Of a DNA stretch of 64,000 bases, positions 37,401 to 46,221 are shown one piece after another. Positions within the stretch are counted from its first letter, which is position 1; the number at the start of each line of letters is the position of its first letter. Position numbers and translations under genes: made by a program. This DNA comes from Roseibium porphyridii (lineage in GTDB: Bacteria; Pseudomonadota; Alphaproteobacteria; Rhizobiales; Stappiaceae). Under the pieces are notes generated by a model. It saw only the letters and a list, made by a program, of their open reading frames with translations, was not told where the DNA came from and searched no databases. The DNA lies in contig NZ_CP120863.1 of the NCBI RefSeq assembly GCF_026191725.2, positions 4,444,001 through 4,508,000 on the forward strand, given 5' to 3'.

Positions 37401-39635
37401 ATGCTGGATGTTAGAGTTCGAAGCAGTGACAGCGAATATCGAGGTTTTGTGGAAGTCGTCGATACATCGACCCACAAAACTTATCTTCACAAACCACTCC
37501 GAGGAGAACAATTCGAATCCGTGCTCGCTTTGAGCAACGATCAGATTGTTCTCCTCGGAGAGCGAGCAAACCTCGTGATATTCAATGGCCGAACGGGCGA
37601 GCGCATCGCTTCACGCAGTATTTCGGAGTTTTTCCGTGCGGGCAGTCTAGTCAAGGACTTGGTTCACCTAAAACATCATGGCTATATTGCGCTTTTAGCA
37701 GAACATCGTTTGCTGTTGCTGAATGAAATTGATCTATCTCATGTATTCGCGACCGACTGCGCAACCTGGAATGGAGCAACCGGGCGATTAGTAAGAACCA
37801 GGGAACTATCTCCCGATTTAAAAATGCAGCTAGGTTCTCCTGGCACATCTCTTCGGCGCTTAAGTTTCAGTGGGTTTGTCCGCGAGCGGAACAGTGAAAA
37901 GATAATCACAGGCTACTGCGAAGAAGGGGATGGGAAACAAGGCTCGACTTCTGACACGGGCAAACGGCTCAATTTTATTGGAGTTTATGAAATTGATGTT
38001 CGCGCTCAAACCATTCTTAAGAAGGAAATAGATAGTTTTTACGCCAATCCGATACGTCCAGTTTTTTTTGCAGCCAGCCCGAATGGCAAATGGGGACTTC
38101 GCCGAAACCTTAGGTATATGAAGCACCATAAATCGGTGCCGCTTGCCGGTTTCCAGCAAAAAGTCTTCGGTAGAAAGAAAGGCTACCGGCATCCTGATCT
38201 TCGCGACGATGGCTGTGATCGGTTCCTGTACAGTTTCGAGCTATGGGACCTCGAAAACGCAAGTTTTGTGCGGAATCTAGATGTCAGTTGGATTGCAATT
38301 GAGAACAAGCAAGATGTGAACGACCGGATACGTGTCGGAGACATGATCGACAATCTTGAAAAACCCTTTTATCAAATCGACAAGGGCCTCTCACAACCTC
38401 CGAAAGCGACATTTACGCACTATTTCGATGATCTTCATGAGAAGTTTCGGAAGCGCTACTGGGACTGGCAAAGCGCTTGGGAGAATACCAACGAGGCATT
38501 TTGGATGACGCATTCCGACGGCTTCCGCCGTATTGGAATGGATGGAACCGTATCGCCAATTCTTCGCATTGGTTCCAAAGTCTCGCGCGCTCAAAGCGCG
38601 GAGGCGACGAGAGAATTATGGAGGCATACGCTGGCTGATGTAACGGCAACAGACGAAGAATTCGTCATACGCAATGAATATTGCATGCTGCGATTGCCTA
38701 GATCGTCTGTTTTCCAAAATTCCAATGAGGTTTGGATATCAGAGCAAGACGCTCAAGTAGTTGTTTTATGCGAGAATGCTGGTCTAGATCTCAAAGCTCG
38801 AGATCTTCTTCATCTAAGCGGGCATATCGTCGAACTCATGGAATGGTCCGAGCTTGGGGCAAAACAGGCGCTGACCAACCTGAAGCAAGAGTTGCGCTCT
38901 AGATTTTCAGATATGCTCGGTGGAGGCCAATACAATCATACTTTTGAGTTGGCATTTCGATACCAAGAGAAATTGTATAGCGAAGCCGACTTTTTTGACC
39001 GGGTAACACGTGAAAATTGGAATTTGCTAAGTGAAACCCGCGCCTTGCTGGAAACATGGCTGGATAAATTCGAAGAAAGAGATCTAAATTCCGAATGCTA
39101 CACAAGTGTGTGTGGTGGGGTAGACCCGGAAAGTGGCTATCCGACGGGTGGGTTAGCGCAAGCCCTAAAGCATTTGGTTCTGAAAGAACAAGCAAGCTTG
39201 GACGTTTTCAGAAAGTATCTTGCTCGGAGAGATGGTGAACATGAAGTTTTCTCTTCAGACATCTTGGTTCGAAGTTACTTAGAAAAATATGGCTTCACTT
39301 CGCGCGAAGCATTCAAGTTTGGAATATTCTGGGTCGCAATTCGATACCGCGATGGAAGAGGCCCAGTGGAAAACCTTTGGAATGAACTTGGATTGCTAGA
39401 TGTGGCATCAAAGTCATTGCTCCCGAGCACATTCGCCGATCTTGTTTTCGAAGAATTCAATTCGTTCAACGTAAAGTGGTCGTGGAATGATCAGTCAATA
39501 GGCGAGGTTCTTGAAGCTTTGGAAAAAATACTTCCGGGGAACGGAAACTGGGCGAAACAGTTATCAGACCAGATAAGCGCCCGCAGTTTTGACGGGTCCC
39601 GCCGAGAGTATCAATCTCCTTTGCGAACCAATTAG
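37401..39635 (+). CDS. 744-residue protein of unknown family, propeller-like N-terminal half
   Basis: No family recognised. The N-terminal part (about 1-330) has repeated beta-strand-rich units that alternate with turns (IVLLGERANLVIFNGRTGER, GYIALLAEHRLLLLNE, FFAASPNGKWGLRRN, SFELWDLENASFVRNLD), suggesting a WD40-like propeller. Residues 330-470 are Trp-rich. The C-terminal part (about 480-744) is mainly helical. There is no signal peptide, membrane helix or obvious enzyme motif. Codon use and composition differ from the surroundings: hand counts of single 60-base lines give 33-40 percent G+C (38941, 39241), against about 55 percent in prfC. No ribosome-binding site is evident. It was probably acquired horizontally. 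Confidence 0.7.
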   Translation: MLDVRVRSSDSEYRGFVEVVDTSTHKTYLHKPLRGEQFESVLALSNDQIVLLGERANLVIFNGRTGERIASRSISEFFRAGSLVKDLVHLKHHGYIALLAEHRLLLLNEIDLSHVFATDCATWNGATGRLVRTRELSPDLKMQLGSPGTSLRRLSFSGFVRERNSEKIITGYCEEGDGKQGSTSDTGKRLNFIGVYEIDVRAQTILKKEIDSFYANPIRPVFFAASPNGKWGLRRNLRYMKHHKSVPLAGFQQKVFGRKKGYRHPDLRDDGCDRFLYSFELWDLENASFVRNLDVSWIAIENKQDVNDRIRVGDMIDNLEKPFYQIDKGLSQPPKATFTHYFDDLHEKFRKRYWDWQSAWENTNEAFWMTHSDGFRRIGMDGTVSPILRIGSKVSRAQSAEATRELWRHTLADVTATDEEFVIRNEYCMLRLPRSSVFQNSNEVWISEQDAQVVVLCENAGLDLKARDLLHLSGHIVELMEWSELGAKQALTNLKQELRSRFSDMLGGGQYNHTFELAFRYQEKLYSEADFFDRVTRENWNLLSETRALLETWLDKFEERDLNSECYTSVCGGVDPESGYPTGGLAQALKHLVLKEQASLDVFRKYLARRDGEHEVFSSDILVRSYLEKYGFTSREAFKFGIFWVAIRYRDGRGPVENLWNELGLLDVASKSLLPSTFADLVFEEFNSFNVKWSWNDQSIGEVLEALEKILPGNGNWAKQLSDQISARSFDGSRREYQSPLRTN

Positions 39636-39690
39636 CCAAATTTAAGGCTCGCTAACACTAAGCCAACTAGAAATCCTGTACAGATTTGGA

Positions 39691-40251
39691 ATGACAATGA
39701 GCCGAACCAAATGCCTGATCATCGGGATCGCAATGACCGCCGTCACCGCAGCCATTCTTCTGGCCATGGGGCGCATTCCCATTTGCGAGTGCGGCTATGT
39801 CCTCTTTTGGACACCGGCGGACGATGTCGCCGGTTCCTCGCAGCATATTGCCGACTGGTACACGTTCTCCCACATCATTCACGGTTTTATCTTTTACTGG
39901 CTGCTGTGGCTGCTCTTCCGTCGCAACTCTGTTGCAGAGCGGGCGCTTGGTGCGATCCTGATCGAGGCGGCCTGGGAAATCGCAGAGAACAGCCCCTGGA
40001 TTATCGATCGCTACCGCGAAGCAACCATTGCCGTCGGATATACCGGCGACAGTGTTCTGAATTCCGTCTTCGATATTGTTTGGATGCTTGCCGGGTTCTT
40101 CTTTGCGGCGCGTATGCCGGTTTGGGTGACCATTCTGACTGCCATCGCTTTTGAACTGCTGGCACTTTGGGTCATTCGGGACAATCTGACCCTGAACGTC
40201 CTGATGCTTGTATACCCGATTGAGGCCATCAAGGTCTGGCAAGGCGGGTAA
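39691..40251 (+). CDS. UPF0314 (DUF2585) membrane protein
   Basis: 186 residues with five hydrophobic segments, matching the UPF0314 family found mostly in alphaproteobacteria. Conserved features include [10 protein letters not shown] near residue 30, [17 protein letters not shown] and [15 protein letters not shown]. The second ATG (39697) has a better-spaced GGA and may be the real start. The function is unknown; it is an inner-membrane protein. It follows the orphan gene by 55 bases, but its composition is like the rest of the chromosome. Confidence 0.9.
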   Translation: MTMSRTKCLIIGIAMTAVTAAILLAMGRIPICECGYVLFWTPADDVAGSSQHIADWYTFSHIIHGFIFYWLLWLLFRRNSVAERALGAILIEAAWEIAENSPWIIDRYREATIAVGYTGDSVLNSVFDIVWMLAGFFFAARMPVWVTILTAIAFELLALWVIRDNLTLNVLMLVYPIEAIKVWQGG

Positions 40252-40299
40252 CCGTGTCCTAAGGGCCCCTTGCAGCACCAGAGGCAACACTGCGCGGGC

Positions 40300-40974
40300 C
40301 TAAAGCTGAAACAGTTTGTGTTTTTTCAACAGCTCGATCAGCACTTCACGGGCGTGTTGCCGGTGACTTCTGTGACGTTCACGCGCCTCGTTGGCATAGC
40401 CCTTCTTGATCGCGGCATAGACAGCCCTGTGGTCTTCGTTGGACTTGACCGGAAGGGGACGAATATAGAGCGTCATGGCGCGGGCCCGGCGGACCTGGTT
40501 CGCCATCATGGACACGATGGATTCCACGCGTGAATTGCCGCCCAATCTCACGAGCTCGTCGTGAAAAGCGTCATCCGCGATTGCCCAGGCTTCACGATCT
40601 TCACGTCCCAGCGCTTCTTCCATGGCCTCTATCGATTGCTTCAGTGCACTGAGATCCTCGTCAGAGTATCCCTTGTCAGCGGCTTGTTCCGCAGACAGGC
40701 TCTCCAGTTCCGTCAGCACAGCATAGATCTCTTCCATGTCTCTCAGCGACAGGGTCGAGATCCTTACGCCCTTGCGGGGCCGCACTTCCAAAAGCCCCTG
40801 CTGGGCAAGCATCAGCGTTGCTTCACGTACAGGTGTCCGGGACATGCCCAGGCGATCCGCCAATTCGCTTTCCAAATGATCGGAGCCAGCTGCCAATTCA
40901 CCGTCGAAAATCAATTGACGGATCTTTTCCATCGCCTGGGTGGTGATCGTTTTTGGTTTTGGCGCCTCAAGCAT
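40300..40974 (-). CDS. GntR-family regulator with FCD domain
   Basis: 224 residues from the ATG at 40974, which overlaps the end of the upstream oxidoreductase gene by 8 bases. The winged HTH (ADRLGMSRTPVREATLML) is followed by an all-helical FCD ligand-binding domain (about 95-215) with metal-binding His/Asp candidates (DDAFHDEL, NEDHRAVY). FCD regulators typically repress sugar-acid genes and are released by the acid. It probably controls the divergent TRAP-tetronate operon and its own operon. Confidence 0.9.
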   Translation of the reverse strand: MLEAPKPKTITTQAMEKIRQLIFDGELAAGSDHLESELADRLGMSRTPVREATLMLAQQGLLEVRPRKGVRISTLSLRDMEEIYAVLTELESLSAEQAADKGYSDEDLSALKQSIEAMEEALGREDREAWAIADDAFHDELVRLGGNSRVESIVSMMANQVRRARAMTLYIRPLPVKSNEDHRAVYAAIKKGYANEARERHRSHRQHAREVLIELLKKHKLFQL

Positions 40975-42007
40975 GGGCAAACTCCCGGATTTTCGTCCCC
41001 AGGCGGTTCGATTCGTAGATCGCCTGTTCGATCGCGATCACCTTCAAATACGCGCGCGCCTCGTTTTCAAGCGGCATTCCGTCCAACACACCGTTGACAA
41101 CATGGTCTATCAGATTCTTTACGCAATCGCCGCCAAAGCCATTCCAGTTCTGAGCAGCCAGGAGAATGCTTGGCTTCACATCGCCAAAGTGGCGTAGTCT
41201 TACAGACCCATCGCCCGACAAGGTCAGTGTCCCTTCGGCCCCCTCAATCAGAGCTTCTCCAAGTGTCGTGCGGCAGTTTTCGGCAGCGTGATCCAAAAGA
41301 CGGTTGCCATCGAAGAGTGCGCGAACTCCATTGGCATAGTCAAAGACGAAATAGCCCGCATCTTCGCCCTTGATTGCCGGATTGAGACGGCGCAAATCGG
41401 CATACACAGCCTCCGGCTCACCAAGCAGATACCGGAAAGTGTCGACCCAGTGAACGCCGGTTTCATGAATGAGCAGTTTCGGCATTTCCTGGAAATAGGG
41501 CTGACGATCGAGATAGGCGCGCGGCCCTTGCCCGTCTCCTGTTCTCAGCCGGAATGTGACCTGTAGAACGTCTCCGATCAGACGATCGTCAAGTGCCTGA
41601 TGGATGGTTCTATACCAGGGTTGAAAGCGGAAGTTTTCGTGGACAACAACCGTAACACCGGCGGTCTCGGCCAGTTCAGTTGCCTCTTTTGCTTCTTCCA
41701 GAGAAGTGCAGAACGGCTTTTGACAGATTATCGCCTTCACACCCTTTGCGATTGCCAGCTTGATGGCCTCGAAGTGCGTCGGTGGCGGCGTGATGATATC
41801 GAGCAGATCCGGCTTGGCCATCTTGAGCATGTGCTCCAGATCGCCAAAGGCGGTCAGACCCGTGGCCTTGGCTTTTTCCCGGTCCCGGTCGCAGGAGCCC
41901 ACCAGGCGGACGCGCGCGTTCCGTCGCCAGGCATCATAATGAAATTGAGCAAAGTAGCCTGCGCCAAGGCAGGCAACACGCAAGGCTTCACCACCGTTTC
42001 TTGTCAA
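40967..42007 (-). CDS. Gfo/Idh/MocA-family oxidoreductase
   Basis: 346 residues. I take the TTG at 42007 as start because GGGAGGAAG stands just upstream; a GTG at 42031 would add 8 residues. The N-terminal Rossmann motif is ACLGAGYFAQFHYDAW. The family motif CQKPFCTSLEEA has Gln before Lys-Pro where most members have Glu, but retains the catalytic-region Lys. The C-terminal alpha/beta domain contains HETGVHWVDTFRYL. NAD(P)-dependent oxidation of a sugar or sugar acid is expected. It is co-transcribed with the GntR gene and divergent from the TRAP operon. Confidence 0.87.
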   Translation of the reverse strand: MTRNGGEALRVACLGAGYFAQFHYDAWRRNARVRLVGSCDRDREKAKATGLTAFGDLEHMLKMAKPDLLDIITPPPTHFEAIKLAIAKGVKAIICQKPFCTSLEEAKEATELAETAGVTVVVHENFRFQPWYRTIHQALDDRLIGDVLQVTFRLRTGDGQGPRAYLDRQPYFQEMPKLLIHETGVHWVDTFRYLLGEPEAVYADLRRLNPAIKGEDAGYFVFDYANGVRALFDGNRLLDHAAENCRTTLGEALIEGAEGTLTLSGDGSVRLRHFGDVKPSILLAAQNWNGFGGDCVKNLIDHVVNGVLDGMPLENEARAYLKVIAIEQAIYESNRLGTKIREFAHA

Positions 42008-42145
42008 TTGCTTCCTCCCGCCGGCTGACACCCGATGTCTGAGTGCGCCGCCTACTGGCAGTCTCGTCGATCAGAGCCGGCTTTCGCCGATCAAACAAGA
42101 TCAGCGCGTTCATTGTTGGATTTTTGATAGTCGACATTTCCCAAG

Positions 42146-42174
42146 TTGACAAGGGATTGATTTACGTATACGCA
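42146..42174 (+). promoter_or_regulatory. TRAP operon promoter with overlapping GntR-type palindrome
   Basis: TTGACA at 42146-42151 with TACGCA 17 bases later fits a sigma-70-type promoter. The palindrome CGTATACG (42165-42172) overlaps the -10 region; GTATAC is close to the GT-N2-AC core of FadR/FCD-type operators. This placement would suit repression by the divergent GntR protein. Confidence 0.5.
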
Positions 42175-42228
42175 ATCGAATGTGTAAATCGATACGGCCT
42201 TTTGGAGCGGCCGTGGGAGGAGACCGAA

Positions 42229-43242
42229 ATGCTTGATAAGAAGAGTTTGAGCCGTCTGTTGCTGAGCGCGGCAATCCTTGCTGCCGGTATGGGTGGCGCA
42301 CATGCTGTGGAAACCCTGCGTTTCAGCCACACCGACAATCCGGGCGGTTCCCGCCAGGCGGCGGCAGAACTGTTCGCTGAAAAGGTTGCTGAATACACGG
42401 ACGGCCGTTACGAAGTTCAGATCTTCCCGTCCGGGCAGCTCGCCAACGATCCGAAGGCGATCGAGCTGCTGCAATTGGGCGGTCTGGACTTTACCGTGTC
42501 CGCAACAGGTTCCTATGCGACCCATATGCCAACCCTGAACCTCACGGCCATGCCGTTTCTGGTCGATACCTACGAGCAGGGCTGGGAACTTTACGACAAT
42601 TCCGAGTGGTTGCAGGGTGAGTTCGCGAAACTTCCCGAAAAAGGTTTCCGTGTCCTGAGCACCTGGGAAGCCGGCTTCCGCAGCTTCACAACCAATGAGC
42701 CGCTGGCGTCTCCGACCGACGCGGAATCCATGAAAATGCGCGTTTTTCCGAACGACATGATCCGCTGGTCGATGGAAGCCATCGGTTTCCAGACAGTGGT
42801 CATGCCGATCACTGATGTTTACCTCTCCATTCAGCAGGGCATCGTCAACGGCCAGGAAAACCCGGTCGATACGATCAAGTCGCTCCGCTTTTATGAAGTT
42901 GCGCCGAACATCACGCTGACGCGTCACGTCTATAGCCCGCTGCCTTTGACAATTGCGGAAAAGACCTGGCAGTCCTTCTCTGATGAAGACAAGGAAGCCG
43001 TGTTGAAAGCAGCTGCGGAATCCGCAACGTTCAGCCGCAACCTCGTCAAGAGCTCTGTTGAGAGCCAGCTTGCAGAGATGACCGAAGAAGGTGCAACGGT
43101 CAGCGTTCCGGAAATCGGACCGTTCCGCGATGCCGTCCAGTCGGTTTATTCAAAAGCCAAGGACGTTTACGGCGACGAAGCTGTCGACAAGATCCTGGCC
43201 GACGCGGCTGCGATCCGCGAAGCACTCCCCGCCCAGAACTGA
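42229..43242 (+). CDS. dctP: TRAP transporter substrate-binding protein (DctP)
   Basis: 337 residues from the ATG at 42229, preceded by GGGAGGAGA. It has a signal peptide (LLLSAAILAAGMGGAHA). The DctP fold is clear: LRFSHTDNPGGSRQAA at the mature N-terminus, the GGLDFTVSATG segment, the carboxylate-binding Arg in KMRVFPND, and QQGIVNGQENP. It binds an organic acid in the periplasm for the DctQM permease. The context of tetronate enzymes suggests a four-carbon or related sugar acid. Confidence 0.95.
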   Translation: MLDKKSLSRLLLSAAILAAGMGGAHAVETLRFSHTDNPGGSRQAAAELFAEKVAEYTDGRYEVQIFPSGQLANDPKAIELLQLGGLDFTVSATGSYATHMPTLNLTAMPFLVDTYEQGWELYDNSEWLQGEFAKLPEKGFRVLSTWEAGFRSFTTNEPLASPTDAESMKMRVFPNDMIRWSMEAIGFQTVVMPITDVYLSIQQGIVNGQENPVDTIKSLRFYEVAPNITLTRHVYSPLPLTIAEKTWQSFSDEDKEAVLKAAAESATFSRNLVKSSVESQLAEMTEEGATVSVPEIGPFRDAVQSVYSKAKDVYGDEAVDKILADAAAIREALPAQN

Positions 43243-43265
43243 TCAAGCACTTCGGGCGACAACTA

Positions 43266-43288
43266 GCCGGGACTCTCAGGGTCCCGGC
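43266..43288 (+). terminator. attenuator-like hairpin between dctP and dctQ
   Basis: GCCGGGAC, 7-base loop, GTCCCGGC, followed by CCTTTCC. It is a perfect eight-base stem with a poor U tract just after the dctP stop, so it probably stabilises dctP mRNA or terminates only partly, giving more binding protein than permease. Confidence 0.6.
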
Positions 43289-43310
43289 CCTTTCCTAAAA
43301 GAGAAGAGCC

Positions 43311-43838
43311 TTGGATTACCGAGAGCATTATCCGGCTGTGCTGCGCTGGCTCAGCCATATGGTCGATTTTTGCCTGGCGCTTGGCGGATTTGCGATCGTC
43401 ACACTGGTGTTCTGCAACGCTTCCCTTCGCGGATTTGCCGGGTTTGACCTGGCATGGTCTCTGGAAGTCACCAGCTTTCTGCTGCTGTGGAGCACCTTTT
43501 TCGGCTGCGCGGCGGCCATTGCACGCGGTGCACATATGCGCGTTACCGAGATTGTCGAAAAACTGGTTCCAATGCTCGGTCAGCGCATTTTGTCGATTGC
43601 GATCGACGTCGTCATCGCGATCCTTTTGATCAGCCTGATCTACACCGGGTACAACATTTCCGTTCATACCTGGGCGCAGAAGACCACGGTGCTCTATTGG
43701 CCGGTCGGACTGCTTTATGCCTCCATGCCCGCCGGCATGGCGCTGACGCTGATCTTCCATCTGTTCAACATGGTGTTCGACATTAGAAACCCGGTCGTGC
43801 CTCATGCATCCCATTCTGACGGCGGGGAGGCCTTTTAA
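43311..43838 (+). CDS. dctQ: TRAP transporter small permease (DctQ)
   Basis: 175 residues from a TTG start; four hydrophobic helices are visible (LALGGFAIVTLVF, LEVTSFLLLWSTFFG, ILSIAIDVVIAILLI and LLYASMPAGMALTLIF). The conserved AIARGAHMRVTEI loop of DctQ proteins is present. Its stop overlaps the dctM ATG (TAATG). It forms the membrane complex with DctM. Confidence 0.93.
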   Translation: MDYREHYPAVLRWLSHMVDFCLALGGFAIVTLVFCNASLRGFAGFDLAWSLEVTSFLLLWSTFFGCAAAIARGAHMRVTEIVEKLVPMLGQRILSIAIDVVIAILLISLIYTGYNISVHTWAQKTTVLYWPVGLLYASMPAGMALTLIFHLFNMVFDIRNPVVPHASHSDGGEAF

Positions 43839-45121
43839 TGATACTGATCTTTGTAGTGGCGGTCTTCCTGACCTCTGTCTTCATCGGTATTCCGCTTGTT
43901 TGGGCTATTCTGCTCACCGCCGTTCTGCCGATCATCGTCTTTGATCTTGGATATCCGCTTCAGGCGCTGTTCCTGAATTTCATCGGCGGTGTGGAACCGA
44001 ACCACTTCCTGGCCATTCCGCTTTTCATCGTGGCTGGCGAAATGATGAGCCGCGGTGGCGTTGGCCTGCGCATCATCGGTTTTGCCCGCGCAGCTTTCGG
44101 CTTCATGGCGGGCGGGCTCGGCATGGTCGTCGTTGGCGCCTCCATGATCTTCGGCGGCATTTCCGGCTCGGCAATTGCAGATTCTGCAGCCATCGGCTCG
44201 GTGATGATCAAGAACATGTCGCGAGAGGGTTACAACACAGCGTTTGCAGCGGGCCTCGTCGCAGCTGCGGGAACCATCGGCATCATCATTCCACCGTCCA
44301 TTCCCATGCTCATCTACGGTTTTGTCGGCAACGTATCCGTCGCGGATCTCTTCCTTGGCGGCATGATCCCCGGCGTCTTGTTCGGCGCGCTCTTCATGGC
44401 GGTTTGCTACTACGTGGGCAAAACGACCAATTGCGATCCGGGCGGGCGAACAACAACGCTGAAGGAGTTGACATCGTCCTTTATCGGCACGGCCCCTGCC
44501 CTTTTCATGCCGATCCTGATCCTTGGCGGTATCTTCACCGGCTGGGTCACGCCGACGGAGGCTGCAGCTCTCGCCGTTGTCTATGGTCTGTTCGTGACGA
44601 CAGTCGTCTATCGCGACTTCAAGATCAGGGATCTGCCGCGCCTTTTGATCGATTCCTTCGTTACCAGTTCGGTGGTGATGGTGGTGATCGGCGCGACCAC
44701 TGTGCTCGGCTGGCTGATAACCCTGGAACAGATGCCCCAGATCCTGGTTGCCTTCGTTCAGGAGTTCTCCTCCGGCCCGTGGATGTTCCTGTTGCTGGTC
44801 AACATCGTGCTGCTCATTCTGGGCCTCGTGCTTGACCCTGTTCCCGCCATCCTGCTGACCGCACCACTGTTCCTGCCAACGGCCAAGGCCTTTGGCGTCG
44901 ACCCGGTGCATCTTGGCGTGATCATGACCTGTAACGTTGCCGTGGGCCTGTTCACACCGCCGGTGGGTGCAACGCTCTACGTTGCCTCGCGGATTTCCGG
45001 TGTTGGCGTGCTCTCGATTGCCAGAAAAATGGCACATCTTTACATCGCGGCTATCATCGCGCTCCTTGCAGTCACCTACATACCGGCCGTCTCAATGAGT
45101 ATGGTGCATCTGTTCCGGTGA
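43838..45121 (+). CDS. dctM: TRAP transporter large permease (DctM)
   Basis: 427 residues, about 12 helices, normal length. Typical DctM stretches are visible: IPLFIVAGEMMSRGGVG, MIFGGISGSAIADSAAIGSV, GIIIPPSIPMLIYG and CNVAVGLFTPPVGATLYVA. It is the sodium-coupled transport subunit. It is followed 15 bases later by the monooxygenase-like gene, so transport and catabolic genes share one operon. Confidence 0.96.
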   Translation: MILIFVVAVFLTSVFIGIPLVWAILLTAVLPIIVFDLGYPLQALFLNFIGGVEPNHFLAIPLFIVAGEMMSRGGVGLRIIGFARAAFGFMAGGLGMVVVGASMIFGGISGSAIADSAAIGSVMIKNMSREGYNTAFAAGLVAAAGTIGIIIPPSIPMLIYGFVGNVSVADLFLGGMIPGVLFGALFMAVCYYVGKTTNCDPGGRTTTLKELTSSFIGTAPALFMPILILGGIFTGWVTPTEAAALAVVYGLFVTTVVYRDFKIRDLPRLLIDSFVTSSVVMVVIGATTVLGWLITLEQMPQILVAFVQEFSSGPWMFLLLVNIVLLILGLVLDPVPAILLTAPLFLPTAKAFGVDPVHLGVIMTCNVAVGLFTPPVGATLYVASRISGVGVLSIARKMAHLYIAAIIALLAVTYIPAVSMSMVHLFR

Positions 45122-45136
45122 GGAGGAGTTGAAACG

Positions 45137-45427
45137 ATGTTTGCAGTAACCGTGCTGTTTCGCATCAAGGACGGACAAATGGATGCCTTCATGCCCCTGA
45201 TGATCGCAAATGCACAAACCTCGGTGAAAGACGAACCAGGGTGCAGACAGTTTGATGTCTGCACCGATCCGGATCTGCCGGGTGAGGTTTTCCTTTATGA
45301 AATCTATGAAGATGCTGCTGCATTCCAGTTTCATCTTGCGACCGACCATTTCAAGGACTTCGATGCCAGGGTCTCCGACATGATTGCCGAAAAATCCGTC
45401 AAGACATTTCAGAAGGTGGACGCATGA
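45137..45427 (+). CDS. antibiotic-biosynthesis-monooxygenase (ABM/YgiN)-like protein
   Basis: 96 residues; AGGAGGAG precedes the ATG. The single ABM ferredoxin-like domain shows VTVLFRIKDGQMDAFMPLM, EPGCRQFDVCTDPDLPGEVF and the terminal HFKDFDARV segment. Such proteins act as cofactor-free oxygenases or as isomerase-like helpers in sugar-acid operons. The stop overlaps the next ATG (ATGA). No oxygenation step is needed for tetronate breakdown, so an auxiliary role is possible. Confidence 0.82.
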   Translation: MFAVTVLFRIKDGQMDAFMPLMIANAQTSVKDEPGCRQFDVCTDPDLPGEVFLYEIYEDAAAFQFHLATDHFKDFDARVSDMIAEKSVKTFQKVDA

Positions 45428-46221
45428 CCCCCTGGGAAGTCTTCGCAGTCAAATATGCCGACCGGAATGCCAGGACGCGCAAGGACAGTTTTCTGTTCGA
45501 TGACAATCACAATCAGCCCCACGACATGGACTATTTCATCTGGGTGCTGCGTCAGCGTGACGAAATCCTGCTGGTCGACACCGGATACGACCAGGAAGAA
45601 GGCGATCGGCGCGGCCGACCCATTCGGCTGAACCCGGCTGAGGCACTGGCGCCGCTTGGCATCGTGCCTGAAGACGTGACAACCATCATCGTGACGCATC
45701 TTCACTACGATCATGCAGGCGGCCTGCGGCATTTCCCAAACGCCACAATTCATCTCCAGGCGGCAGAAATGGCATATGCCACAGGCCCCTGCATGTGCCA
45801 TGGAACCTTGAACGCGCCCTTCACGGCTGACCATATCTGCGAAGCCGTTCAAAGGCTTTATTCGGGACGGGTCATCTTTCATGAGGGGGACGGCGAAGTT
45901 CGCGAAGGTGTGACGGTTCACCGGACCGGAGGGCACAGCGACGGCCTGCAGGTCGTGCGCGTCCTGACCGAAGCCGGCTGGTTGTGCCTCGCCTCCGACG
46001 CGTCTCACTATTATGAAAACTTCCTGGAGGAAAAACCCTTTCCGATCGTGGTCAACCTTGGCGACATGCTTAACGGGTTCAAGACCATTCAGCGTCTTGC
46101 CAGCTCGAAGGAGCTCGTCATTCCCGGGCATGACCCACTCGTGCGCAAATTGTTTCCTTCCCACGGTCCGGACCACATCGTTCGCCTCGACCGGGGCCCG
46201 GAAAAGGTGTTCCTGCCATGA
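45424..46221 (+). CDS. MBL-fold hydrolase, N-acyl-homoserine-lactonase family
   Basis: 265 residues. The zinc-binding motif THLHYDHAGG is complete, with later ligands expected in RTGGHSDG, ASDASHYY and IPGHDP. The family includes AiiA-type lactonases. Between a transporter and sugar-acid kinase genes, hydrolysis of a sugar-acid lactone is a more natural role than quorum quenching; this is inference. It overlaps both neighbours by ATGA, so expression is tightly coupled. Confidence 0.87.
   Translation: MTPWEVFAVKYADRNARTRKDSFLFDDNHNQPHDMDYFIWVLRQRDEILLVDTGYDQEEGDRRGRPIRLNPAEALAPLGIVPEDVTTIIVTHLHYDHAGGLRHFPNATIHLQAAEMAYATGPCMCHGTLNAPFTADHICEAVQRLYSGRVIFHEGDGEVREGVTVHRTGGHSDGLQVVRVLTEAGWLCLASDASHYYENFLEEKPFPIVVNLGDMLNGFKTIQRLASSKELVIPGHDPLVRKLFPSHGPDHIVRLDRGPEKVFLP

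Noticed and set aside
43835..45037. 400-codon minus-strand frame opposite dctM
   Set aside because: Low-complexity His/Asp/Glu-rich product, exactly antisense to a clear permease gene; a codon-bias shadow.
45424..46221. Quorum-quenching AHL lactonase
   Set aside because: The family label fits, but the tight coupling to transporter and otnK genes makes a sugar-acid lactone substrate more likely.
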